Shown here: piece after piece, positions 42,046 through 51,587 of the stretch
Position numbering within the stretch: the first letter of the stretch is position 1
How the letters are laid out: every line of letters starts with the position of its first letter
Source of the DNA: Croceibacterium_A sp035626815
GTDB taxonomy: Bacteria > Pseudomonadota > Alphaproteobacteria > Sphingomonadales > Sphingomonadaceae
DNA length: 64,000 nt
Direction of reading: 5' to 3'
NCBI GenBank assembly: GCA_035626815.1
Contig: DASPMY010000008.1
Coordinates: 1-64,000, forward strand
Notes under the pieces: model-generated
What the model was told of the DNA's origin: nothing
The model's database searches: none
What the model saw: only the letters and a program-made list of their open reading frames with translations
Position numbers and translations under genes: made by a program

Positions 42046-42060
42046 GAACAAAAAGAAAAC
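42046..42060 (+). promoter_or_regulatory. Possible LexA (SOS) box
   Basis: GAAC-N7-AAAC within TAGAACAAAAAGAAAACG. Alphaproteobacterial LexA sites are direct repeats GAAC-N7-GAAC (or the inverse GTTC-N7-GTTC); this has one mismatch in the second half and the typical A-rich spacer. It lies 38 bp upstream of the HTH gene at 42098, a fitting operator position. Confidence 0.35.
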
Positions 42061-42097
42061 GTTGTCCTACACGCCGCGTCTCGTTCACGCTCGCCCA

Positions 42098-42631
42098 ATG
42101 GCCGATTCGCCCCCCTCCGCCGGCTGGCCCGCGTGGCAGCGCGTGCCGCCGTTCCTCCCGGTGCCGCTGCGCGTCCGCGCGGACGGGTGGACGGCCGAAC
42201 GGCAGGCGCGGTTCATCGGCTGCCTCGCCGAGACCGGCTCGATCGCGGAATCGGCGCGCCAGGTCGGCATGAGCCGGATGGCGGCTTACCGGCTGCGGCG
42301 TTGCGCCGGCGCGGAGAGCCTGGCGCATGCCTGGGACGCGGTGATCGCGCTGCATCGCGGAACCTCGCCGAAAAGCGCCAGCTTCCCGAAACGGAAGGTT
42401 ACGCCCGATGAGCTCGCCGAGCGCGCCCATCGGGGCGAATTCCACATCCTGATGCGGCGGGGGCGGTTCGTGCGCGCGGCGCGCAAACCCAGCAACACCG
42501 CCCTCCTGCGCCTTGTCCGCCAGCTCGACGCCGCCGCGGAGAGGGGCGGGTGGGACGACCCATGCAGCGCCCGCGCGGCAATCCACTTTACCCGGCCTTT
42601 GTCGTCAACACCGGCCCGGACGCGAGTGGCG
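42098..42631 (+). CDS. Helix-turn-helix protein without a plausible stop codon
   Basis: The first 140 or so residues (from MADSPPSAGWPAWQ) look real: WTAERQARFIGCLAETGSIAESARQVGMSRMAAYRLRRCAGAE is a helix-turn-helix of a type common in small Sphingomonadales proteins (shown here as WTAERQARFIGCLAETGS and SARQVGMSRMAAYRLR). The expected end is near residue 155-180, but this frame has no stop until 43819, deep inside the opposite-strand cardiolipin synthase gene. Both other frames stop just where this gene should end (TAG about 42632, TGA about 42648). A frameshift or lost stop is likely, so the listed end is only the start of the opposite gene. Confidence 0.5.
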
Positions 42632-43807
42632 CTAGAGTCCGAGGTTGAGCCGCCGGCTCACGGTGTAGTCGACCACCGCGACGAGGAACCAGCTGAGCCG
42701 CCAGCGCACGCGGTTGAGCAGCGTGCGGCGGCGGGCGTAGATCTCGCGGGTGATCTCCTCCGCCGCCGGCAGGTGGTGCTCGAAGTAGCGCCGCAGCCGC
42801 TCGGCGAGGGCGGCGTCCTCGATCCGCAGCACGATCTCGAGGTTGAGGAACAGGCTGCGCATGTCGAAGTTGGCGCTGCCGAGGTACACCGCGTCGTCGA
42901 GCACGATCAGCTTGGTGTGCAGCTTGCACGGCTGGAATTCCCAGATCCGCGCGCCGGCGTCGAGCAGGCGGCCGTAAAGCGCGCGCGCCGCGCCGATCGT
43001 CGCGCCGTTGTCCGACCGCGCCGGGAACAGCAGCCGGGTCTCGCCCTTGCGCGCGATCGTGCGCATCCGCTTGAGCAGGCGCGGCGGGGGCGAGAAATAG
43101 GCCATCGTCATGTCGAGCCGGTCGCCCTCGAGCAGGTCGCGGCCGACCCCGCGCGCCCACGACGAGAGTCCCCGCGTCGGGCCGCCGATGAGGACTTGCA
43201 CCGGCCCGTCGCCCGCGTCCCACTGCCGCACCTTGCGGCGGATCGCGCGGAACTGGGCCCTGGGACGCGCGGTCCAGTCCGCGAGCTCGTCGTACCACTC
43301 GCTGATGCGCGTCACGACCGGACCTTCGACGGTGAAGGCGAGGTCATTCCAGCCGTCGTCGCCGGGCGCGGCGAAGTAGGCGTTCTCGACGTTGAACCCG
43401 CCGAGCATCGCCGCGCGCTCGTCGGCGATGACGATCTTCTGGTGGTTGCGGATGAGGTAGCGCTGCGACCAGCGGGCGCTGAAGCAGCAGAACGTGCCGC
43501 CGGCCTCGATCAGCGGGGCGAAGAAGCGCTCGTCGGCCAGGGCGCCGAAGCCGTCGACGATCAGCCGCACGTCGACGCCGCGGCGGGCGGCGGCGACCAG
43601 CGCGTCGCGCACGCGCGCCGCGCATGCGTCGGTGGCGAAGATGTAGAACGCCAGCTTGAGCCGCTCGCGGGCGCCGTCGATCAGCCCGATCAGCGCCTTG
43701 AGCCGGTCCTGCCCGGCGGGATGGAAGCGCAGCGAGAGGCCGTGCGCCTCGGCGGAAAAGGCCGGCGGATCGCGGAACTCGGCGGCGGGCGCGTCGCTGT
43801 CGGCCAT
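42632..43807 (-). CDS. Phospholipase D family / cardiolipin synthase-like protein
   Basis: A 391-residue PLD-superfamily protein with two HKD sites: NHQKIVIADERAAMLGGFN and LHTKLIVLDDAVYLGSANFD, so both catalytic histidines and lysines are present. Bacterial proteins with this layout join two phosphatidylglycerols to cardiolipin. No N-terminal membrane anchor is present, and a short amphipathic/hydrophobic stretch lies near the C-terminus (WRLSWFLVAVVDYTV). The ATG at 43805-43807 has a TTAGGAGAGG site. Assignment as a cardiolipin synthase is likely but not proven. Confidence 0.87.
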   Translation of the reverse strand: MADSDAPAAEFRDPPAFSAEAHGLSLRFHPAGQDRLKALIGLIDGARERLKLAFYIFATDACAARVRDALVAAARRGVDVRLIVDGFGALADERFFAPLIEAGGTFCCFSARWSQRYLIRNHQKIVIADERAAMLGGFNVENAYFAAPGDDGWNDLAFTVEGPVVTRISEWYDELADWTARPRAQFRAIRRKVRQWDAGDGPVQVLIGGPTRGLSSWARGVGRDLLEGDRLDMTMAYFSPPPRLLKRMRTIARKGETRLLFPARSDNGATIGAARALYGRLLDAGARIWEFQPCKLHTKLIVLDDAVYLGSANFDMRSLFLNLEIVLRIEDAALAERLRRYFEHHLPAAEEITREIYARRRTLLNRVRWRLSWFLVAVVDYTVSRRLNLGL

Positions 43808-43909
43808 GCCCTCTCCTAACACCCTCGCACGAGGGGGAAACCTTGACTTGCCCGCCCTCCCCGCCTAAGTGCCCCGCTTTCCCGACAACCCTAGTTTCGG
43901 AGTGCCCGG

Positions 43910-44254
43910 ATGGCGCGCGTTACCGTCGAAGATTGCGTCGACAAGATTCCCAACCGCTTCGACCTCGTGCTGCTCGCCGCGCAGCGCGCGCGCGAGGTTT
44001 CCGGTGGCGCCGAGCTGACGATCGACCGCGACCGCGACAAGAACCCGGTGGTCGCCTTGCGCGAGATCGCCGAGCAGACCGTGCGGCCCAAGGCGCTGCA
44101 CGAAAGCCTCGTCCAGTCGCTGCAGCGCGTGCTGCCCGACGAGGAGGACGAGGCGGACGAGGTCGGCTCGCTCAGCCAGTCGGCCGAGGCCATGCGGCTG
44201 TCGGCCGCGGCGCCGGCCCGCTCGAACTCGGTCGGCGGCGACTACGACGCCTGA
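43910..44254 (+). CDS. rpoZ: DNA-directed RNA polymerase omega subunit
   Basis: Omega is the small subunit that helps fold and hold beta-prime in RNA polymerase. The 114-residue protein has the conserved MARVTVEDCVDKIPNRFDLVLLAAQRAR start and KNPVVALREIAEQ helix (parts given). The C-terminal half is acidic, then Ser/Ala-rich, and longer than in E. coli, as in related alphaproteobacteria. It is monocistronic here with its own terminator; spoT is not adjacent. Confidence 0.96.
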   Translation: MARVTVEDCVDKIPNRFDLVLLAAQRAREVSGGAELTIDRDRDKNPVVALREIAEQTVRPKALHESLVQSLQRVLPDEEDEADEVGSLSQSAEAMRLSAAAPARSNSVGGDYDA

Positions 44255-44276
44255 CCGCTTCGCCTGATCACCAGGG

Positions 44277-44312
44277 AAGGCCGTTCTCCGCGAGGGGCGC
44301 GGCCTTTTCTTT
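44277..44312 (+). terminator. Rho-independent terminator after rpoZ
   Basis: AAGGCCG, a 15-base loop, CGGCC, then TTTTCTTT, beginning 22 bp after the rpoZ stop. The stem is short but GC-rich and is followed by a T run. Confidence 0.65.
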
Positions 44313-44356
44313 GCGGCCCGCCGCGCATGCGGTAGGATGCGGCGCATGGTGAGGGG

Positions 44357-45445
44357 ATGAGCGAGATTGCCGAAGCGCTCGGCGGGGTCGCCGACGGCGC
44401 GCTGCTCGGGCGCGCGGTGGAGCCGCGGGCCGGCGAGGGCGACGGGCACACGCGCGAAGGCGCCTGCCTCAACTGCGCCGCCGTGCTCGACGGGCCGTAC
44501 TGCCGGATGTGCGGGCAGCGCGCGCACGTCCACCGCACGCTCGGCGCGTTCTTCCACGACCTGCTCCACGGCGTGCTGCACTTCGAAGGCAAGACCTGGC
44601 ACACCGTGCCGCTGCTGGCGGTGCGGCCGGGCGAGCTGACGCGGCGCTACGTCGCCGGCGAGCGGGCGCGCTTCGTCTCGCCGATGGCGCTGTTCCTGTT
44701 CTCGGTGTTCCTGATGTTCGCGGTGTTCCAGCTCGTCGGCATCTCGACGCCGGACGATCTCGGCCCGCCGGTCCAGATCGGCAGCGACGAGGCGGGCGGG
44801 CAGTCGCTCGAGCGCCAGCTCGCCGGCTTGCGCACCGCGCGCGAGGCGATGGCCATCGACAATCCCGCCGTCCCGGTGGTCGACCGGCAGATCGACGCGC
44901 TCGAGCGGCGAATCGAAGAAAGCACCGATTCCGACGGCAACCTGGTTCTCGCACAAAGTGCCAAGAACGACAGCCAGCTGACGAGCAAGGTGACCTACAA
45001 GCCGCTCGGTATCGCCCTGATCGACCACGGGATCGACAAGTGGCGCCAGAACCCGGGGCTGATGGCCTACAAGCTGCAGTCGAACTTCTACAAGTTCTCG
45101 TGGCTGCTGATCCCGCTGTCGGTGCCGTTCGTGTGGCTGATCTTCGCCTGGAAGCGGCGCTTCGGGGCTTACGACCACGCGGTGTTCGTCACCTACTCGC
45201 TGTGCTTCATGTCGCTGCTGTTCGTGGCGCTGGCGGTGCTCGGGCAGATCCCGGGCGTGTCGGGCGGCCTGCTGTTCTTCGCCGCGGTGCTGATCCCGCC
45301 GGTGCACATCTACAAGCAGCTGAGAGGCGCTTACGCGCTGTCGCGCTTCTCGGCGTTGTGGCGGACGATGGTGCTGCTGGTGTTCATCACCATCATCCTG
45401 TCGCTGTTCGTCAACCTGCTGCTGCTGGTCGGCGCCATCGGCTGA
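44357..45445 (+). CDS. DUF3667 zinc-ribbon membrane protein
   Basis: A 362-residue protein with an N-terminal zinc ribbon (CLNCAAVLDGPYCRMCGQR, two CxxC pairs) and the DUF3667 pattern that follows it (HDLLHGVLHFEGKTWHTVPL and RPGELTRRYVAGERARFVSP). Transmembrane segments lie at FLFSVFLMFAVFQLVG and in a C-terminal group of about four helices. A periplasmic or cytosolic charged loop with a coiled-coil-like helix separates them. Function is unknown. It is convergent with ftsH. Confidence 0.85.
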   Translation: MSEIAEALGGVADGALLGRAVEPRAGEGDGHTREGACLNCAAVLDGPYCRMCGQRAHVHRTLGAFFHDLLHGVLHFEGKTWHTVPLLAVRPGELTRRYVAGERARFVSPMALFLFSVFLMFAVFQLVGISTPDDLGPPVQIGSDEAGGQSLERQLAGLRTAREAMAIDNPAVPVVDRQIDALERRIEESTDSDGNLVLAQSAKNDSQLTSKVTYKPLGIALIDHGIDKWRQNPGLMAYKLQSNFYKFSWLLIPLSVPFVWLIFAWKRRFGAYDHAVFVTYSLCFMSLLFVALAVLGQIPGVSGGLLFFAAVLIPPVHIYKQLRGAYALSRFSALWRTMVLLVFITIILSLFVNLLLLVGAIG

Positions 45446-45488
45446 GCGACGGGGCGGCCGCCCCGCGGCCAGCGGCAGCCCGGCGGCG

Positions 45489-47429
<1,941 letters not shown>

Positions 47430-47574
47430 CAGGAGTCCTTGCCTTTGCCGTGGAATGTAGGCCGGCCGAGGTGAATGGCAAGCTAACCGGCGCGAACTGG
47501 TCGCGCGGTTGAACCGTGCCGGCCCGCCCCTGGCTCTAATGCTCGTCGCAGCGCCAATCTTGGGGGGATCCCGC

Positions 47575-47718
47575 ATGACGAGGCAAGCCGGGGAGACATC
47601 GGCCGCACCGACCAGGCCGAAAGCCGAGTGGGTGGCGCCGGTCGTGAGAGTGCTGAACGCGCAGGCCGCGGAGTTCGGCTCAGGGGAAAGCCCCGACGGG
47701 CCTTACCCGCCTTCCTGA
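47575..47718 (+). CDS. Tiny RiPP-precursor-like peptide (47 residues), function unknown
   Basis: A short frame starting at ATG 47575 behind a GGGGGGA ribosome-binding site. The peptide reads, in pieces, MTRQAGETSAAPTRPK, then AEWVAPVVRVLNAQAAEFG, then a Gly/Ser/Asp/Pro tail ending PDGPYPPS. The centre fits the W/Y-x-x-P-x-V/L-x-x-L pattern of leader peptides in lasso-type and related RiPP precursors of Sphingomonadales, with AE-G after it as a possible junction to the core. No maturation enzymes (PqqD-like, B1/B2, asparagine-synthase-like) are in the window. It overlaps the end of the convergent regulator gene by 16 bp. Confidence 0.45.
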   Translation: MTRQAGETSAAPTRPKAEWVAPVVRVLNAQAAEFGSGESPDGPYPPS

Positions 47719-48929
47719 GCGCGGCCGCGCTGGCGGGCGATCAGCAAGCGCTCGGACAAGTCCGCGCCCTGCTGGCCGGTGATCTGGTAGAGCGCCTCGA
47801 AGTCGCCCTCGCCGGCCGCGTCGGCCAACGAGCCGGGGAGCGTAGCTTGCGCGGCGATCGGCGCGATCCCGCGCAAGCCGGTGTCGCGCATGCCGGCGAC
47901 GATCGCCACCAGCGCCCCGCCGGGCGTGCGGAAGCGGGCGACGTAGCCGTAATCCTTGTAGTAGACCGGCGAGGCGAGGTTGCGCGCTTCCTCGCTGGTG
48001 AACGTCCGGCCCGAAGCGGCGTCGCGCAGCTCGTCGTAGCTTTCTCCCAGCGCGAAGCCGGACGGCCTGAAGGTCATGTCCTCGAGCAGCGCCATGCCGC
48101 TGAGCAGGCCGACGTAGACGACGTCGAAGCGGTTGAGCATGTCGGGTTCCAGCTCGGACGCGGCGACGACGCGGACCTCGCGGCCGTCGCGGGCGAGGAT
48201 CGGGACGACCTGCTGCAAGCCGTAGGCGGCCGAGAACGGCAGGTAGTTGAGGCCGACATCCTCGGCAGCGCCGTAGCGTCCGGGCTCGAGATCCTGCATC
48301 TGGATGAGGTCGCTCGGCGAATTGACGCGGAAGTCGCGGATCAGCCGGCCTTCCTCGGGCCGGACGGGGTCGATCTCGCCGAACATGTAGTAGTCGCCGA
48401 CGACCACCAGCTTCGGCCGGGGAGAGTCGAGGAACGGCTGCCACAGCGCATTGGCCGGCGGGGCCTGGCCCGGGCCTGGCAATGCCCGGCCGAGCAGGAA
48501 CGTGGCGGCCAGCGCCAGCGCGGCCCCGACCACCAGCGCCAGCGTTCCGATCCTGCCGCGCGGTGCGGCGCTTTTGACGCGGGCCGGCTCCGGGGCCTCG
48601 CGCGCCAGCCGCAGCGCGTAAGTGCCGGCGGGGAGCGTCAACCGCGTGCCGTGCGCGCCCTCGCCGTGGGCGGCGTAGAACTCCTCCAGCCGCTTGCGCA
48701 GGCGATGGACGTAGACCCGCACCGTCGCGTCATCGACGCTCGTCTCGGCCTGACCGAAGACCGCCTCGGCGATCTCGCCTTGCGAGGCCGACGGCGTGTC
48801 GGCGCCTCGCGCGGCGAGGAAATCGAACAATTCGAGCAGGCGCCCGCTTTCGCCGAGCGCGCCGCTTTGGCGCACTCGCCGGAGCTCGCCCTCGAACGGG
48901 CTCGGATCTGGCTGACGGTGTTGGCTCAA
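47703..48929 (-). CDS. ToxR/CadC-like membrane-bound winged-helix regulator
   Basis: A 408-residue protein. Residues about 15-108 form an OmpR-like winged helix (SASQGEIAEAVFGQAETSVD and VRVYVHRLRKRLEEFY), residues 127-147 a transmembrane segment (IGTLALVVGAALALAATFLL), and the rest a periplasmic domain (from KLVVVGDYYMFGEIDPVRP) that probably senses a signal. This is the one-component layout of ToxR and CadC. The start is TTG at 48927-48929 behind CTCGGGGGC; no ATG or GTG is better. Direct repeats lie just upstream. It is divergent from a TonB-dependent receptor, which it may control. Confidence 0.7.
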   Translation of the reverse strand: MSQHRQPDPSPFEGELRRVRQSGALGESGRLLELFDFLAARGADTPSASQGEIAEAVFGQAETSVDDATVRVYVHRLRKRLEEFYAAHGEGAHGTRLTLPAGTYALRLAREAPEPARVKSAAPRGRIGTLALVVGAALALAATFLLGRALPGPGQAPPANALWQPFLDSPRPKLVVVGDYYMFGEIDPVRPEEGRLIRDFRVNSPSDLIQMQDLEPGRYGAAEDVGLNYLPFSAAYGLQQVVPILARDGREVRVVAASELEPDMLNRFDVVYVGLLSGMALLEDMTFRPSGFALGESYDELRDAASGRTFTSEEARNLASPVYYKDYGYVARFRTPGGALVAIVAGMRDTGLRGIAPIAAQATLPGSLADAAGEGDFEALYQITGQQGADLSERLLIARQRGRAQEGG

Positions 48930-48945
48930 GCTGCCCCCGAGGCGA

Positions 48946-48977
48946 TGTAACGCCGTTGTAACGCGGCCGGTTACCGT
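48946..48977. promoter_or_regulatory. Possible operator: repeated TGTAACG elements
   Basis: TGTAACGCC at 48946 and TGTAACGCG at 48957 are direct repeats 11 bp apart, one helical turn. GGTTACCG follows in inverted sense at about 48969-48976. They lie between the divergent regulator and TonB-receptor genes, 17 bp from the regulator start. OmpR-type proteins bind direct repeats with this spacing. No binding evidence exists. Confidence 0.4.
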
Positions 48978-49061
48978 AATTAACTTGGTTTGACGAGAGG
49001 CGCGCAGCACGGCGCGGTGGCCGATGCGGCCCGGAAAAAATAGAACCCCGCGGAACCCTGA

Positions 49062-51164
49062 ATGAAGCCCTCCACCGTTAGCCTGAGCCGGGCGCTGTTC
49101 GGCGGCGCCGCGCTGGCCGCCATGCTCGCGGCGCCGGCGGTGGCGTCGGCGCAGGATAAGGCGGTCGACGAGGCAGCGGCCGGTGACGCCGACCCGGATG
49201 ACGCCCCCGCCGACGAGGCCACCGTCGCCGCGGGCGAGATGATTTACGTCTTCGGCCGCGCCGAGCGGCGCATCGGGCAGGCGATCGCCGCCAGCGAGGG
49301 CGGAGTCGCCGGGGCCGACATCGAGGTCCGTCCGCTGCTCCGCCCGGGCGAGATCCTCGAGGCCACCCCCGGCCTGATCGCGACCCAGCATTCGGGCGGC
49401 GGCAAGGCCAACCAGTTCTTCCTGCGCGGCTTCAACCTCGACCACGGGACCGACTACGCGCTCTACATCGACGACATGCCGGTCAACTTCCGCACCCATG
49501 GCCACGGCCAGGGCTATCTCGACGTGCAGGGGCTGATCCCCGAGACGGTGCGCCGGGTCGACTACCGCAAGGGGCCATACCGCGCCGACACCGGCGACTT
49601 CAGCTTCGTCGGCGCGAGCATGATCGCCACTCACGACCAGCTCGAGCCCTTCGCCCTCGCCGAGGTCGGCGAGTATGGCTACCGCCGCTTCGTCGCCGGC
49701 GGCTCGGCGAAGGTCGGCGGGGGCGATCTGCTCGCGGTCGGCCAGGCCAAGTTCAACGACGGACCGTGGGAGCTGCGCGAAGACTTCGCGGCCTATTCGG
49801 GCCTGCTCAAGTACGCGATGCCGCTCGGCATGGGCGATTTCCGCGCCTCGCTGTCGATCTACGACGCGAGCTGGGCGCCGACCGAGCAGATTCCCGAGCG
49901 CGCGATCGGCACTCCGCTGTGCGAGGACATTTACTGCACCCTCGACCCGACGCTGCGCGGCCGCACCGAGCGCGAGGTGCTCACGGCGGGCTACCAGTCC
50001 GACGCCTGGCGGCTGACCGCCTACCTCCAGCACTATGACTGGAGCCTGCTCAACAACTTCACCTTCTTCCTCGACGACCCGGTCAACGGCGACCAACGGC
50101 GGCAGTACGAGGAGCGCTGGACTTACGGCGGGCGGATCGAGCGGACCTTCGCGGTGCGCGACGATCTCTCGCTGCGCGCCGGCACCGAGATCCGCGTCGA
50201 CGACATCGGCCCGGTCGGGCTCGACAACACGGCCGGCGGCCAGTTCCTCGGCACCCTCGGCGCGTTCGACGTCAACGAAAGCTCGATCGGGATCTACGGG
50301 GAGGCCATCTGGCGGCCGGTCGAGCGGCTGATGGTGATCGGCGGGCTGCGCGGCGACTGGTACCGCTTCCGCACCGAGGCGCTCGCCGGAGCGACCAGCT
50401 GGAGCGGGCGCGCCAACGACCACGGCCTCGCGCCCAAGGTCGGCGTCAACTACGAGGTCGCCGATGGCGTCGCGCTATACGCGAACTGGGGCGAAGGCTT
50501 CCATTCGAACGACGCCCGCGGCGTGACCAACCCCGTCGACCCCGCGCCAGGCGTGGTCGAAGGCACCTTCAAGGAGCTCGGCGCCCGCTTCGAGCGCGGC
50601 AGCCTGATCCTGACCGGCGTCTACTGGTGGTCGTCGATCGAGAGCGAGCTGATCTACGTCGGCGATTCGGGCGCGGTCGAGCCGAGCGATCCCGGCAAGC
50701 GCCACGGCTACGAGCTGACCGGTTTCTGGCGCCCGCTCGAATGGATGGCGATCGACGCGGTGTGGACCGGCTCGGAGGCGCACTACGCGGGCCTGCCGGC
50801 GGGCCAGGACTTCGTGCCGGGCGCGCTCGAGACGGCCGGCGAGCTCGGGCTCTCGGCGATCCTGCCCGAGTTCAATTTCGCCGCCCGCGCCCGCTATCTC
50901 GGCACCCACCCGCTGATCGAGGACAACTCGATCCGCGGCGAACCGACGCTGCTGGTCAACCTGCGCGCCGCCTGGACGCCGCGCAACTTCGGCGGGTTCG
51001 AGGTCTACGGCGAGCTGCTCAACGTGTTCGACTCCACGCGCCACGACATCGACTACTTCTACGCCACGCGGTTCCCCGGCGAGCCGCCCGAGGGCGTCGA
51101 AGGCCGGGTCAGCCGCGTGGTCGAGCCGCGGCAGGTCCGGATCGGCGTCAAGAAGACGTTCTGA
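49062..51164 (+). CDS. TonB-dependent receptor
   Basis: A 700-residue outer-membrane protein. It has a signal peptide (LFGGAALAAMLAAPAVASAQ), an unusual acidic spacer, and a plug domain (EILEATPGLIATQHSGGGKANQFFLRGF, given in part, with NLDHGTDYALYIDDMPVN). A 22-strand beta-barrel follows, ending in VRIGVKKTF with the terminal Phe used by the BAM complex. The substrate is unknown; no siderophore or sugar genes adjoin it, only the membrane regulator opposite. A strong terminator follows. Confidence 0.92.
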   Translation: MKPSTVSLSRALFGGAALAAMLAAPAVASAQDKAVDEAAAGDADPDDAPADEATVAAGEMIYVFGRAERRIGQAIAASEGGVAGADIEVRPLLRPGEILEATPGLIATQHSGGGKANQFFLRGFNLDHGTDYALYIDDMPVNFRTHGHGQGYLDVQGLIPETVRRVDYRKGPYRADTGDFSFVGASMIATHDQLEPFALAEVGEYGYRRFVAGGSAKVGGGDLLAVGQAKFNDGPWELREDFAAYSGLLKYAMPLGMGDFRASLSIYDASWAPTEQIPERAIGTPLCEDIYCTLDPTLRGRTEREVLTAGYQSDAWRLTAYLQHYDWSLLNNFTFFLDDPVNGDQRRQYEERWTYGGRIERTFAVRDDLSLRAGTEIRVDDIGPVGLDNTAGGQFLGTLGAFDVNESSIGIYGEAIWRPVERLMVIGGLRGDWYRFRTEALAGATSWSGRANDHGLAPKVGVNYEVADGVALYANWGEGFHSNDARGVTNPVDPAPGVVEGTFKELGARFERGSLILTGVYWWSSIESELIYVGDSGAVEPSDPGKRHGYELTGFWRPLEWMAIDAVWTGSEAHYAGLPAGQDFVPGALETAGELGLSAILPEFNFAARARYLGTHPLIEDNSIRGEPTLLVNLRAAWTPRNFGGFEVYGELLNVFDSTRHDIDYFYATRFPGEPPEGVEGRVSRVVEPRQVRIGVKKTF

Positions 51165-51202
51165 AGCTCTCACGCGGAGGCGCAGCGGGTGCGCCGCCGC
51201 AT

Positions 51203-51242
51203 AGGCCCGCCCGTTCCTTGCATGGCGACGGGCGGGCCTTTT
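51203..51242 (+). terminator. Rho-independent terminator after the TonB-dependent receptor gene
   Basis: AGGCCCGCCCGT, a 13-base loop, ACGGGCGGGCC, then TTTTC. A perfect GC-rich stem 38 bp after the stop. Confidence 0.85.
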
Positions 51243-51587
51243 CAGCCATGCGCATGCCGAAAGCCGACTACGCTCGCTTCGCCGGCCAACTCGCGCAGCA
51301 TGGCGCAATGACGATCGATGTCGGGCACCATCTTGCCGTTGGTTAATTCTGGAACCGACGGGCGCATCCCCTGTTATCCCGATGACGCCGTGTGTGCGCT
51401 GCAACACGGGTGCTTTGGCTGCGGAGGAGAAAAAATAGGAACAATTTGCCAGTGACTTGCGTTTCGCAGGTGCACAACGACCTTGTTATTCTTTCTGGTT
51501 TATGTTGCACTGCACCAATCTTCTGAACCCGTCGGCGGCGCGTAGCGCGCGGCCGCCCGCCAGAATCAGATCGTCCAGGGAATGCCG
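51243..51587. other. Intergenic region before the mannoside operon
   Basis: About 345 bp with lower GC than its neighbours and no supported gene. It contains TGC-rich elements (GTGCGCTGCAACAC near 51390, GTGCACAAC near 51472, GTTGCACTGCACC at 51504-51516) that could be regulator sites, and an AT-rich stretch TTGTTATTCTTTCTGGTTTATG that may hold the promoter for the glycosyltransferase gene. A 32-codon frame at 51248 has no ribosome-binding site and is not called. Confidence 0.4.

Noticed and set aside
51248..51346. 32-codon frame MRMPKADYARFAGQ... after the TonB-receptor terminator
   Set aside because: No ribosome-binding site, no recognisable family, and it starts just inside a terminator tail.
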